DNA of 26,934 bases from Verrucomicrobia bacterium 12-59-8 (GCA_002279765.1 NCCR01000083.1:1-26934), one strand, 5' to 3'. Shown: positions 7,758 to 15,990, counted from the first letter of the stretch. A program made the numbers and translations. The notes: a model not told the origin generated them from the sequence alone.

Positions 7758-8165
7758 TCACTGCTCGCGGCATTTCACGTCTCTCAGTTGCAGATCGAGC
7801 GCTGTGCCTGACATCTGGATTTCCATCAGGGACAGAGCCAAAGACGCAAACATCAGGATCAGGCTCACGCCGAACGTGATTTGTCCTTCCGTCTGCCGCC
7901 CAAAGAACAGCAGCGTCGTGCTTGCTACGCAAAACATCAGGCTCAGCACTCCCATGGTCTGCATGTGCTTGATGATCTGAATGCGCTTCCGCAGGCTGCG
8001 AATCTGCGCCAGCAGCACAGGTTCCTGCGTGGTCTGCCAGTTCGCATGCAGCCCGCGAACCACGGCTGCCAGCCCGAGGAAGCGGTTGGTGTAGGCCAGC
8101 ATCAGCAACGAGATCGCCGGAAAGAGCAGGGAAGGGGTGGAGAGGGGAAGTTCTGGCATTGTCAT
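7758..8165 (-). CDS. DUF2721 family membrane protein
   Basis: A 135-residue integral membrane protein of unknown function. The N-terminal hydrophobic segment (residues 10-28, with PAISLLMLAYTNRFLGL) is followed by a basic cytosolic stretch (LAQIRSLRKRIQIIKHMQ, 53-70). Two further hydrophobic segments (about 70-88 and 95-115) come next, then E-I-Q-M-S-G-T-A-L-D-L near the end. This NR...R...Q...R pattern is the DUF2721 architecture. Two ATGs are possible (first and third codons); the first has GGGG about 8 bases upstream. It lies 19 bases downstream of the aldolase/dehydrogenase gene on the same strand, so it is probably cotranscribed with it. Confidence 0.8.
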   Translation of the reverse strand: MTMPELPLSTPSLLFPAISLLMLAYTNRFLGLAAVVRGLHANWQTTQEPVLLAQIRSLRKRIQIIKHMQTMGVLSLMFCVASTTLLFFGRQTEGQITFGVSLILMFASLALSLMEIQMSGTALDLQLRDVKCREQ

Positions 8166-8184
8166 GGCTCGCCCCTTTCACAGG

Positions 8185-10152
8185 TCAAATCACCCGGTCA
8201 TTCCCGCCGTCCACAGGGATCTGAGCACCGGTGACTTTTGCAAACAAGGGGGAGGCCATGGCGCTGACCATGTTGCCGATATCCTTGGATTTGATCTCCA
8301 CTTTCATGAGGTTCTTCGTCTTGTACTCCTCGATGGTCATGCCGTAGCGCGTGGCGCTTTTTTGCAGAGCTTCGGGGGTCCAGAGCTTGGTGTCGAAGAC
8401 GGCGTCGGGGTGGACGATGTTGACGCGGATTTTGTGCGTGGCCAGCTCAAGGGCGGCGACGCGGCAGAGCTGTGTGAGCGCGGCTTTGGAGCATGAGTAG
8501 GCGCTGGCGCCGGGGCCGGGGGCTTTGAAATTGCGGCTGCCGACGAAGATGATGCTGGCATCGATGCCCTGCTTCACAAAGGGGATGACCTTGTTCATCA
8601 GCTTCTGATGGCTGGTGAGGTTGATCATGATCGTACGATCCCAGTCGCCCTGTGCCATGGCATCGAGATAGTCGTTCTTGGGGAAGATACCGGCGTTGCT
8701 GACGACGATGTCGATGCCGCCGAACTCACGCACGGTGAATTCGATGGCGTCCTGCACCGGTTGGTCTTCGGTGAGGTTCACCACGATGCCGATGCCGCCG
8801 ATCTTCTTCATGATGTCGGGGATATCCTTGTCGATGTCGAGACCGACGACCTGCGCGCCCTGCTCGGCGAGGGATTCAGCAATGGCGAAGCCAATGCCCG
8901 CCGCACAGCCGGTGACGAGGGCGACTTTGCCCTGATGCACCTTGCGTGCTGGGCCTTTGCGCAGTTTGGCCTGCTCCAGATCCCAGTATTCGATTTCGAA
9001 GATGTCCTTTTCTGGCAGCGGCTCCCAGCCACCGACGGATTCGCCAAGCTGTACCGTCGCAGCCGTTGATTCGGAGATGTCGGCGACGATCTTGGCGTCC
9101 TTCAGGGTGTCGCCAAAACTCACGACACCATGATTCGGCCAGATGGCGAAACGTGGGGCCGCATCCAGCATCGTCTGGCCGCTGGCGTGGCGATTGAAGT
9201 AAGCCGCATAGTCGTCGGCAAACTGTTGCACGCTGGCCTCGAGGTCATCGCCGATGAATGCCGGCACACGCTTGGTGCGGATGCTGTGATCGGGGGTCAG
9301 GGGGCCGCGTGTGCCGAAATCAGCCACGTTGGCGAGATTTGCATATCCCACGGCTTCCGGCGACGCATTGAGACGGGCGATCTGCGGGCAACCACGACGT
9401 TTGGAGACGGCTTGGCGCAGTTTTGCCAGGGCCAGGAGGTCTTCTGTGGCCGCAGCTATGGCTGCTTGGGCGCCTTTTTGGGCGAGGTAATCTTCCACCA
9501 TCGTCACCATCTCAATGTGCAGCTCGTAGCTTTTACGCGCATCGTCATCGAAGGTGAAAAGGCCATGCTTGAGCAGCACCATGCCCTGGATGCCTTCCTG
9601 GCGGAGATCGCGGCCTGCGATGAGGTCGGCGATGGTTTTGGCCAGAATGAAGCCGGGCATCACATACGGGACGATGATGACCCGCTTGCCATAGATCTCC
9701 TTCACACGGGCTTCGCCGTCGGCGTTGCAGGTGAGGGCGGAAATGGCGTTCGCGTGGCTATGATCGACAAATTTGAAGGGCAGGATGGCGTGCAGGATCG
9801 CCTCAATGCTGGCGGCGGGCGCATTGGGGTTGGTCATGGCGGCACGCTGCTGGAGCACCATGTCCTCATCACTCATCGTGGCGAGTTTGGACATCTTGAT
9901 CAATGCCTCCATGCGCACAGGGGAGAAGCCAGCACGCTCAATGGTGGCCAGATCCCAGCCGCTTCCTTTGACGTAGCAGAGATCAACGGAGTCGCCGAAA
10001 AAGTCCCTTTCCGTGACCTTTACCGAGGTGTTGCCGCCGCCGTGGAGGACGAGGGAGGGATTGCGGCCGAGCAGACGGGAGGTGTAAACGCGTTGCCCGA
10101 GCAGATCGGTGCCGAAAGTGGCGGCTTCTTGGTCGTTCCAGAGGGATTGCAT
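8185..10152 (-). CDS. Bifunctional class II aldolase / short-chain dehydrogenase (RhaD-like)
   Basis: A 655-residue two-domain enzyme of the bifunctional rhamnulose-1-phosphate aldolase/alcohol dehydrogenase type. Residues 10-380 form a class II aldolase. LHGGGNTSVK (36-45) and VKGSGWDL (61-68) bind the sugar phosphate; His131, His133 (D-H-S-H) and His196 (L-K-H-G) are the likely metal ligands. Residues 405-655 are an SDR with NAD-binding TGCAAGIG (414-421), SNAG (485-488) and catalytic Tyr552/Lys556 (YSCSK). In characterised relatives it cleaves a ketose 1-phosphate to DHAP and an aldehyde, which the SDR domain oxidises or reduces. The true substrate is uncertain, since no rhamnose isomerase, kinase or transporter is present. 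It lies 63 bases after the EboE-like gene. Confidence 0.88.
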   Translation of the reverse strand: MQSLWNDQEAATFGTDLLGQRVYTSRLLGRNPSLVLHGGGNTSVKVTERDFFGDSVDLCYVKGSGWDLATIERAGFSPVRMEALIKMSKLATMSDEDMVLQQRAAMTNPNAPAASIEAILHAILPFKFVDHSHANAISALTCNADGEARVKEIYGKRVIIVPYVMPGFILAKTIADLIAGRDLRQEGIQGMVLLKHGLFTFDDDARKSYELHIEMVTMVEDYLAQKGAQAAIAAATEDLLALAKLRQAVSKRRGCPQIARLNASPEAVGYANLANVADFGTRGPLTPDHSIRTKRVPAFIGDDLEASVQQFADDYAAYFNRHASGQTMLDAAPRFAIWPNHGVVSFGDTLKDAKIVADISESTAATVQLGESVGGWEPLPEKDIFEIEYWDLEQAKLRKGPARKVHQGKVALVTGCAAGIGFAIAESLAEQGAQVVGLDIDKDIPDIMKKIGGIGIVVNLTEDQPVQDAIEFTVREFGGIDIVVSNAGIFPKNDYLDAMAQGDWDRTIMINLTSHQKLMNKVIPFVKQGIDASIIFVGSRNFKAPGPGASAYSCSKAALTQLCRVAALELATHKIRVNIVHPDAVFDTKLWTPEALQKSATRYGMTIEEYKTKNLMKVEIKSKDIGNMVSAMASPLFAKVTGAQIPVDGGNDRVI

Positions 10153-10215
10153 GTTGGGAAATTGGGAATGCCAGACTTCCGATGGATGCGTCCCTGTGCA
10201 AGGGGATTTTCCCTC

Positions 10216-11394
10216 TCAACGGGGGGCAAGCTCACGGCTTCTCATCTCTCCCAGCGTCCAATCATATTCCCGCACGAGCTGATCCACCACGTCTCCGCTG
10301 CGCATCTCCTGCGGCAGGACTTCCCAGGTGTAGGTTTCCATCTCGATGTGCTGACATTTCGTGGGATTTTTGGCCAGCCAGTCCATCGCGCCGATCAGGT
10401 GATCGCGGGTGCTGTCAAAGCCGCCGCCGGGCTGGGCATGGATGGGGATATGGAAATGTACGCGCCACTCTTCCCCGAGGCTGTTGGGATTGGCTTGAGC
10501 GAACTGCAGGGCATCGGGCAGGTCCTTGAAGCGGCGGAGGGGTTCGTCCTTGCCGTAGCTGGCGATGACCTGATGGAAATAGACAGGTTCATCGAAGGAG
10601 GGGAGTTTCGCGATGTTTTCAGGCGTGGGCTTGAGCTTGAGGGCGGAGCTGAAGTGGAGCTTGCTGAGGCGGATGCCTGCGCCGGTGATGCGATCGAGGG
10701 CTTTTTGCGCCTCTTCGAATTCGATGGCGAGGTGGCAGGTGTCGTAATTGAGACCCACGAATTTGAAAAAGTCCAGGTCACGCGGATTGCGGTCGAGGTA
10801 GAGGCCGAAAAACTTGAGCGTCTCACCGCTGGTCTCAAACAAGCCGAGGGGCTCCGGTTCGAGACCGAGATGCAGGTCGTGACCGCTCTTTGTGGCGAGT
10901 TTTTCGATGTGCTCGCGGCACAGACGCAGGTTGGTGAAAATGGCCTGTAGCTCATCCGCGCCGACGCCGAAGGTTTTGTGGGATCCGGGCAGCGTGCTCA
11001 CGCTGCCGCTCACGCCGGGTGGCAGCAACTTAGCGAGGATGTCGAACAGCAGGTTGGTGTAGTCGAGCCGTTCAGTGGTGCTCCAGTCTGGCTTGAACAC
11101 CTGTTCTTTGACGCGGGTGCCGTGGAACGAGCCATAGGGGAAGCCATTGATGGTGAAAACGTAGCAGCCATTGGCATCCAGCCAGGCTTTGAATTCGTCG
11201 ATTTTCCCCGGCGCACTGAGTTCCACCGCCGCCTGCTGGCTGAGACGCAGGCCGATGCCGTAGGGCTTCCCGCCGCTCACGCGATCCTTCACCCGGAGTG
11301 TGTAGTTCTTGAGCCCGCCCCAAGTCTCCTCCCATGTTTCGCCGCGGTGGATGTTGGTGCAGTAGCCGAGATGGATGCCGTGGTTGAGAAGCAT
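10216..11394 (-). CDS. EboE-like TIM-barrel protein (sugar-phosphate isomerase-like)
   Basis: A 392-residue protein of the xylose isomerase-like TIM-barrel superfamily, closest in my recognition to EboE ('metabolite traffic protein'). Signatures include HLGYCTNIHRGETWEETW near the N-terminus, GIGLRLSQQAA (47-57), TINGFPYGSFHGTRVKEQVF (97-116), GSVSTLPGSHKTFG (about 150-163), LGLEPEPLG (about 196-204) and NYDTCHLAIEFE (about 235-246). Several His, Glu and Asp residues could bind metal. EboE normally sits in a six-gene ebo cluster linked to export of pigment or isoprenoid precursors. None of the other ebo genes is here, and the partner is an aldolase/dehydrogenase. A sugar-isomerase role in a carbohydrate pathway is therefore an alternative. 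A palindrome lies 8 bases upstream of its ATG. Confidence 0.8.
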   Translation of the reverse strand: MLLNHGIHLGYCTNIHRGETWEETWGGLKNYTLRVKDRVSGGKPYGIGLRLSQQAAVELSAPGKIDEFKAWLDANGCYVFTINGFPYGSFHGTRVKEQVFKPDWSTTERLDYTNLLFDILAKLLPPGVSGSVSTLPGSHKTFGVGADELQAIFTNLRLCREHIEKLATKSGHDLHLGLEPEPLGLFETSGETLKFFGLYLDRNPRDLDFFKFVGLNYDTCHLAIEFEEAQKALDRITGAGIRLSKLHFSSALKLKPTPENIAKLPSFDEPVYFHQVIASYGKDEPLRRFKDLPDALQFAQANPNSLGEEWRVHFHIPIHAQPGGGFDSTRDHLIGAMDWLAKNPTKCQHIEMETYTWEVLPQEMRSGDVVDQLVREYDWTLGEMRSRELAPR

Positions 11395-11402
11395 GATGCT
11401 CA

Positions 11403-11420
11403 GTGCTCAGCGCTGAGCAC
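11403..11420. promoter_or_regulatory. 18-bp perfect palindrome upstream of the EboE-like gene
   Basis: GTGCTCAGCGCTGAGCAC is exactly self-complementary. It is followed toward the gene (lower coordinates) by another copy of the half-site: TGCTCAG occurs at 11397-11403 and again at 11404-11410 on the plus strand. It ends 8 bases before the EboE start codon. It is a candidate repressor operator or an RNA hairpin occluding the ribosome-binding region. No T-run adjoins it, so it is not a terminator. Confidence 0.5.
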
Positions 11421-11470
11421 GTCGTCAAATGAATCGTCGGACAACTTGGACGAGACACGCCAATCAGCAC

Positions 11471-11501
11471 AAAAAAGCGGGCGTCTGGTCAAGACGCCCG
11501 C
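11471..11501 (-). terminator. Intrinsic terminator of the DUF1080 gene
   Basis: On the minus strand a perfect 10-bp GC-rich stem (plus-strand GCGGGCGTCT at 11477-11486 and AGACGCCCGC at 11492-11501) with a 5-base loop is followed directly by six T residues (A-run at 11471-11476 on the plus strand). It begins 28 bases downstream of the DUF1080 stop codon. It insulates the downstream EboE-like operon. Confidence 0.92.
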
Positions 11502-11529
11502 TGTACTACAAAATCTGTTTTCTGCCGAA

Positions 11530-12225
11530 TTAAGGAATCGGTTTGATGAAGATGTCCTTGTAATACGTGGTGCTCTTGGGGTCGTGGCCCTGGATGGCGA
11601 TGGTGCCTTCGCTGAGCTTGCGGCCGGGCATGTTTTTCAGTTCCTTGACGGGATCCCATCCTTCGGGCTCGATGAAATCGACGGTGGTCTGGCCATTGAC
11701 AGCGAGGGTGATGTGCTTGCCTTCGACCTTAATGGTGTAGTCAAACCATTCGCCATCTGTGCTTGGTGCGAGTGGCACTTTGATGTGCTTGCCACCTTCG
11801 GGTTCTTTCTGGCCTTCGAGCAGGGCGAGGATGTTGATGACGCCGTAGAGGCTGCCGGTTTTCTTGGGGTCGGTGTGGGTGCTGTTGACCTGGCACTCGA
11901 AGCCTTTGTCCGGCCAGCCTTTTTCCTGATACTGGGTGTGGAAGTAAACGCCGCTGTTGGAACCCGGGGTGGTCTTGACCTTGAGCTTCAGTTCGAAGCT
12001 CTGGAACTTGGCTTCACCGTTTTCGCCGACGTAGAACAGGTGCGCGCGTCCGCCGCTGACCTTGAGTTCGCCATTTTCCACGGTGAAAACTCCGGGGACT
12101 TCTTCGTTGGACTTCCAGCCGGATAGGTCCTTGCCATTGAACATGGAGATCCAGCCGTCATCGGCGGCCTGGGCGGAGGTGAATGCGAGCGCCGCTAGGG
12201 CGGTAAGTGTGAGTTGTTTGAGCAT
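11530..12225 (-). CDS. Secreted DUF1080 protein (3-keto-disaccharide hydrolase-like)
   Basis: A 231-residue exported protein. Residues 1-20 are a Sec signal peptide ending A-Q-A. The mature part begins with the family signature DGWISMFNGKDLSGW (about 22-36). GVYFHTQYQ, F-E-C-Q-V-N and a final YYKDIFIKPI follow, typical of DUF1080 (now called 3-keto-disaccharide hydrolase; concanavalin-like beta-sandwich). Members act on sugars or glycosides outside the cytoplasm and are heavily expanded in Verrucomicrobia and Planctomycetes. Specificity cannot be told. It is flanked by its own terminator, and the 106 bases upstream hold no gene, so it is probably monocistronic. TTAACGTTAA (12238-12247) is a palindrome in its upstream region. 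Confidence 0.9.
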   Translation of the reverse strand: MLKQLTLTALAALAFTSAQAADDGWISMFNGKDLSGWKSNEEVPGVFTVENGELKVSGGRAHLFYVGENGEAKFQSFELKLKVKTTPGSNSGVYFHTQYQEKGWPDKGFECQVNSTHTDPKKTGSLYGVINILALLEGQKEPEGGKHIKVPLAPSTDGEWFDYTIKVEGKHITLAVNGQTTVDFIEPEGWDPVKELKNMPGRKLSEGTIAIQGHDPKSTTYYKDIFIKPIP

Positions 12226-12331
12226 AGAGGGAACGGTTTAACGTTAAGTCGGAGGGGTGTCTAACGAGTGAACTCGAAAGACCAGCTCTGAAATGGTGGG
12301 AGTTAGCGCATCTGCCGCTGTAAGATAGCTC

Positions 12332-13873
12332 TCAGCTGGCCTTCTTGGCCTTTTTCACGGCTGGCGTGGCGCTGAGCTGTCCTTCAATGGTCGCCTTTTT
12401 GACGGCGGGAGCGCTGAGATGGCTTTCGAGTGATGCGTTGGTGACGCCGAGGAATTTGGCGGTGCGGTCGGCATCTTCACTGAAATGACGGTAGGCCAGG
12501 CGGGAAAGCTCACGCTCCACCCAGGGCAGCAGCTCAATGTCAGGGCTTTTTTCCGCCACGCTTACGAGCATGCTCAAAGCATCACGCATGCGGGTGACGG
12601 TACTCGAAGGGTCCATGTGACGGGCACCTTTGCTGCCGAGCGGGATGTCAGAGGGCAGCAGCACGTCGGAATTGCAGAGGGCGCAGGCGCGCTGAATGGT
12701 GTTTTCCAGTTCGCGCACGTTGCCGGGCCAGTCGTAGGCGTCGAGCATGTCGAGCGCATCATCGGTGAATCGCATCTGCGGCCCGCGGCGGCGGGCCGAG
12801 AGGCGGTGGAGGAAGAACTCGGCCAGCGTGCGCACGTCTTCGCGGCGCTCACGCAGCGGCGGAATGTGGATGCGCACGACGTTGAGGCGGTAAAACAAGT
12901 CTTCGCGGAAATTGCCCTTCGCGACTTCGTCTTCGAGATTTTTGTTGGTGGCGGCGAGCACGCGCACGTCAGTCTTGAGCGTCTGGTTGCTGCCGACGCG
13001 GGAGTACTGGCCTTCCTGCAGCACGCGCAGCAGCTTGCTCTGCACGGCGAGCGGCATGTCGCCGATTTCGTCGAGGAAGAGCGTGCCGCCGTCGCACTGC
13101 TCAAAACGTCCGACGCGCTGATTCACCGCACCGGTGAAAGAGCCTTTTTCATGGCCGAAGATTTCGCTTTCCAGCAGGTTGTCAGGAATAGCAGTGACGT
13201 TGATGGCGACGAATTCCTTCTGAGCACGCGGGCTGAACTTATGGATGGCACCGGCGACGAGCTCCTTGCCGCAGCCGCTTTCTCCGGTGATCATAACAGG
13301 GGCGTCTGAGCGGGAGACACGACCAATGAGCTTGAACACCTCCTGCATCGGCGCGGAACGACCGATGATGGTTTCCTGAATCGATTCGGTTGGCACCTCG
13401 GCGGTTTGGGCGCGGGTTGCCTTGCGTGCCTCGATGGAGGTGAGGGCGCTTTCGACGACGGTGCGCAGTTCGTAGGGCAGGCGTTCCTTGCCGAGCACAT
13501 CGTAGGCACCGAGACGCATGGCCTCGATGACGTGGCTGGTTGTGGCCGTGCCGCTGAAGAGGATGACCATCGATTGCGGATCGGTCTGGCGCAGGCGCTT
13601 GAGCAGTTCGATTCCCGTGGTGCCGTTCAGGCGGACCTCCGACAGCAGCAGGTCGGCCCGTTTTTTGACGTATGAGGCCAGGGCATCTTCGCCCCGCTCA
13701 AAAGTGCTGATGGAAACGCCCGGCGCTTTCAGATGGGCGGCAGCCCATGCGAGGAAGTCGGCATCTGGATCCACGATGATGAGGTGGGTGTCCGGGTTGT
13801 CTGGCATTAGAGCGTTTTTTTTGGTTGGAACTGCGTTATCGCAGCAATTGGTGGGGAGGTCAACATTCGTCAC
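12332..13873 (-). CDS. NtrC-family sigma-54-dependent transcriptional activator with an atypical receiver
   Basis: A 513-residue enhancer-binding protein. Residues 30-145 are a receiver domain, but the phospho-acceptor Asp is Glu79 ([10 protein letters not shown]) and the acidic pair is Asp35-Pro36. Ser107 and Lys129 are kept. Residues 168-400 are the AAA+ domain: Walker A GESGCGKE (197-204), the sigma-54-contact loop GSFTGA (244-249), Walker [12 protein letters not shown] (262-272), FREDLFYRL (322-330) and [10 protein letters not shown]. The C-terminus has a Fis-like helix-turn-helix ([20 protein letters not shown]), then a Lys/Ala tail with a repeated PAVKKA. The GTG start overlaps the uppS stop as GTGA. 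An in-frame ATG at 13807 (residue 23), directly before the receiver, is a plausible alternative. No histidine kinase is adjacent. Confidence 0.93.
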   Translation of the reverse strand: MTNVDLPTNCCDNAVPTKKNALMPDNPDTHLIIVDPDADFLAWAAAHLKAPGVSISTFERGEDALASYVKKRADLLLSEVRLNGTTGIELLKRLRQTDPQSMVILFSGTATTSHVIEAMRLGAYDVLGKERLPYELRTVVESALTSIEARKATRAQTAEVPTESIQETIIGRSAPMQEVFKLIGRVSRSDAPVMITGESGCGKELVAGAIHKFSPRAQKEFVAINVTAIPDNLLESEIFGHEKGSFTGAVNQRVGRFEQCDGGTLFLDEIGDMPLAVQSKLLRVLQEGQYSRVGSNQTLKTDVRVLAATNKNLEDEVAKGNFREDLFYRLNVVRIHIPPLRERREDVRTLAEFFLHRLSARRRGPQMRFTDDALDMLDAYDWPGNVRELENTIQRACALCNSDVLLPSDIPLGSKGARHMDPSSTVTRMRDALSMLVSVAEKSPDIELLPWVERELSRLAYRHFSEDADRTAKFLGVTNASLESHLSAPAVKKATIEGQLSATPAVKKAKKAS

Positions 13874-14592
13874 ACGCCACCGAATCGGCGGTGGCGCTGG
13901 TGGAAGGCGCGGATGGCGGTTTTCAGGTCTTCCTTGGAGAAGTCCGGCCAGAGCTTTTCAGTAATGTAAAATTCGGTGTAGCTGACCTGCCAGAGCAGAA
14001 AGTTTGACAGCCGCATTTCGCCGGAGGTGCGGATCAGGAGGTCAGGATCTGGATAGTAGCGCGTGTAGAGATGTTTGCCGAACATTTCGACATCTATCAT
14101 GGCCTTGTCGAGGTGGCCGCTCTCCACGCTCTGCAGCAGGCTCTTCACGCCGTCGATGATCTCCTCCCGACCACCGTAGCTGAGCGCCAAAATCAGCGTG
14201 AGCCCGGTGTTTTGCGCGGTCGTTTCGATGCAACGGTGCAGCTCGTTCTGGCAGGACTGTGGCAGGTCATGCAGGCGGCCGATGGCCTGGAGGCGGACGT
14301 TTTGCTTCATCATCAGCGGCAGTTCGCCGCGCAAAAAGATCTCCAACAGCTTCATCAGTGCCTCGACTTCGCGTTTCGGGCGCTTCCAGTTTTCGGAAGA
14401 AAAGGCGTAGAGCGTGAGAAATTCGACCCCGATTTCGCTGCAGCCTTCCACCACCCGGCGCACGGTATCCGCACCTGCACGATGCCCCTCGGTACGCGGC
14501 AGCCCGCGCTCTTTTGCCCAACGACCGTTGCCGTCCATGATCATGGCGATATGGCGGGGGATGGGTTTCAAATCATCATTAGGGCGACTCAT
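13870..14592 (-). CDS. uppS: Isoprenyl (undecaprenyl-type) diphosphate synthase
   Basis: A cis-prenyltransferase condensing isopentenyl diphosphate onto farnesyl diphosphate to make the C55 lipid carrier precursor for peptidoglycan and other envelope polymers. The signature IPRHIAMIMDGNGRWAKERG (residues 11-30) carries the catalytic Asp20. GHRAGA, YAFSSENWKRP and the C-terminal DLLIRTSGEMRLSNFLLWQ followed by S-Y-T-E-F are all conserved. The frame stays open 115 codons upstream, but that stretch is Cys/Pro/Arg-rich and not family-like. The ATG at 14592 gives 240 residues, the usual size. The stop overlaps the start of the sigma-54 activator. It is divergent from the zinc-ribbon gene across 128 bases. 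Confidence 0.96.
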   Translation of the reverse strand: MSRPNDDLKPIPRHIAMIMDGNGRWAKERGLPRTEGHRAGADTVRRVVEGCSEIGVEFLTLYAFSSENWKRPKREVEALMKLLEIFLRGELPLMMKQNVRLQAIGRLHDLPQSCQNELHRCIETTAQNTGLTLILALSYGGREEIIDGVKSLLQSVESGHLDKAMIDVEMFGKHLYTRYYPDPDLLIRTSGEMRLSNFLLWQVSYTEFYITEKLWPDFSKEDLKTAIRAFHQRHRRFGGV

Positions 14593-14720
14593 GCGAAGGG
14601 GAAAATCTACTGCATGCCGCTCTCTGCGCCAGAAAGTTCTGCGTGCGTACTGCTCTTGTGGCGGATTGCTGCAATCAGCTCGCGCAAGAAGTTGCACATG
14701 AGTTAAGTTTTTTGCGCACG

Positions 14721-15962
14721 ATGAATCCCGGCAGCACAGCCAGTCTGATTTGCCCGGCCTGCGGCCAGGCTTTTCTCTCCATGCAGCAAAGCATGGAGGG
14801 CATGGTGCAGTGCCCGCACTGTGCGCACAATGCGCTGCGCGGCTACTTCGGCACGCAGGCCCAGGTGGCGGGCGTGGCGCAGGTTCGGCGGCGGGTGTCG
14901 CAGGCGCAGCCGGTGCAAAGCCCGCCGGCACCCGCACCGCCGCAGGACATTCACGCCGTTTCTCAGCTGGCAGTCTGGCCGGACTTGCAGCCGCCGCTGC
15001 CGCCTCTGGCCCCTGCGAACTTTACGGCACGTCAGACGTTGCAGCCTTCGCAGGCGCTGATGCCCACGGGGGCACCGCCACCGGAAGAATTCAAGACACC
15101 GCCGCATCTACGCACCTCGCCTTGGCGCAGTGCGTTCATCCTGCTGGCCTTTATAGTTGTGTGCGGTGGCGCTCTCTGGCTGTGGTGGGACAGCGTCAAT
15201 GCGCTGGCGGTTAAACCAGGCGTGGTCGCGGCACTTACCCCAGCCAAGATGGAGGTGCGGAATGATCCGATTGTTCCCAAAACGCAGATCGCCCGTGCTT
15301 TGATTCCGGCTCCAGATGTCGGGGCTGTCACAGCGGACACGAAAGCGTTGGTCACGGAATTGTTCGCCGCTGATACCGCTGAACGCCGGGCTGCATGCAT
15401 TCAGGATGCTGAAAAATACAGAGCAGAAATCGAAGCCCAGTTTGGTGAGACAGGAGCGAAAAAAACCGAGCTGCGGCTGCTCTCGCGCATTCCCGGCATG
15501 CCTCAGACGCTGCCGGGTGGCCAGCCGGTGCCGCTGTTCAAGCTGGTGACCTCGGCGTGTGCCAATGGCGCGCTGATTCGTCTCGAAACGGGTGCCGACG
15601 GCAAGCGACGCATCAACTGGCCGCTGCTGTTTGAAACGCATGCCGCGACGCTGGTCGCCTTTCAGAAACAGCCGGTGGCTGAAGCTGCATGGTTTCACGT
15701 CGGTCTGCGGCCCAGCCATGGCCTGGATATTGCAGCGGAATTGCGGCCCAAATACATCACCTTTGACGTGCAGGTGTCGGCTGGCAGTGATCCTCATTTC
15801 GTGGCGTGCGTCGAGCGCGACACGCCGCTGGGGCGCTTCTTGGATCGCGAAACCGAATGGGGGAAGTCGTATCTCGCGCGCCTGCTCGTGCGCAGACTCG
15901 ACATTCAATCAGATGCTCCTTGTCTGCTGGTGATCGACTGTGAAGGTGCCCCTGAACGCTGA
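14721..15962 (+). CDS. Zinc-ribbon, single-transmembrane protein of unknown function
   Basis: A 413-residue protein with no named family that I recognise. The N-terminus has a zinc ribbon of two CxxC pairs (CPAC at 11-14, CPHC at 31-34). A Pro/Gln/Ala-rich linker (about 50-130) follows, then one transmembrane helix (about 137-156, SAFILLAFIVVCGGALWLWW). The remaining 255 or so residues form a predicted extracytoplasmic domain with E-W-G-K-S-Y-L near the end. The ATG at 14721 places the zinc ribbon at the extreme N-terminus; the frame is open 26 codons further up without family character. The topology (cytoplasmic zinc ribbon, periplasmic domain) is inferred. It is divergent from uppS and convergent with the acidic protein gene. 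Confidence 0.75.
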   Translation: MNPGSTASLICPACGQAFLSMQQSMEGMVQCPHCAHNALRGYFGTQAQVAGVAQVRRRVSQAQPVQSPPAPAPPQDIHAVSQLAVWPDLQPPLPPLAPANFTARQTLQPSQALMPTGAPPPEEFKTPPHLRTSPWRSAFILLAFIVVCGGALWLWWDSVNALAVKPGVVAALTPAKMEVRNDPIVPKTQIARALIPAPDVGAVTADTKALVTELFAADTAERRAACIQDAEKYRAEIEAQFGETGAKKTELRLLSRIPGMPQTLPGGQPVPLFKLVTSACANGALIRLETGADGKRRINWPLLFETHAATLVAFQKQPVAEAAWFHVGLRPSHGLDIAAELRPKYITFDVQVSAGSDPHFVACVERDTPLGRFLDRETEWGKSYLARLLVRRLDIQSDAPCLLVIDCEGAPER

Positions 15963-15963
15963 A

Positions 15964-15990
15964 GAGACACAGGCTATTCACCTGTGTCTC
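15964..15990. terminator. Hairpin after the zinc-ribbon gene
   Basis: GAGACACAGG (15964-15973) and CCTGTGTCTC (15981-15990) form a perfect 10-bp stem with a 7-base loop, one base after the stop codon and about 30 bases from the convergent stop at 16021. The stem is strong, but neither strand has a T-run behind it, so it may be a bidirectional transcript-end hairpin rather than a canonical terminator. Confidence 0.5.

Noticed and set aside
9130..10950. 606-codon open frame on the plus strand across the aldolase/dehydrogenase and EboE-like genes
   Set aside because: It is antisense to two proteins with clear domain motifs. Its translation is Gly/Glu/Val-rich with no domain, as expected from a GC-rich third-position bias on the opposite strand.
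10978..12126. 382-codon plus-strand open frame across the EboE-like gene and DUF1080
   Set aside because: It is antisense to two recognised genes and runs through the DUF1080 terminator hairpin; no domain is recognisable.
12265..12276. CGAGT-GA-ACTCG inverted repeat upstream of DUF1080
   Set aside because: A two-base loop and short arms make a stable hairpin unlikely, and no T-run follows.
14593..14937. 115-codon N-terminal extension of uppS
   Set aside because: Cys/Pro/Arg-rich and not family-like; it overlaps the start of the divergent zinc-ribbon gene, and the ATG at 14592 gives a normal-length enzyme.
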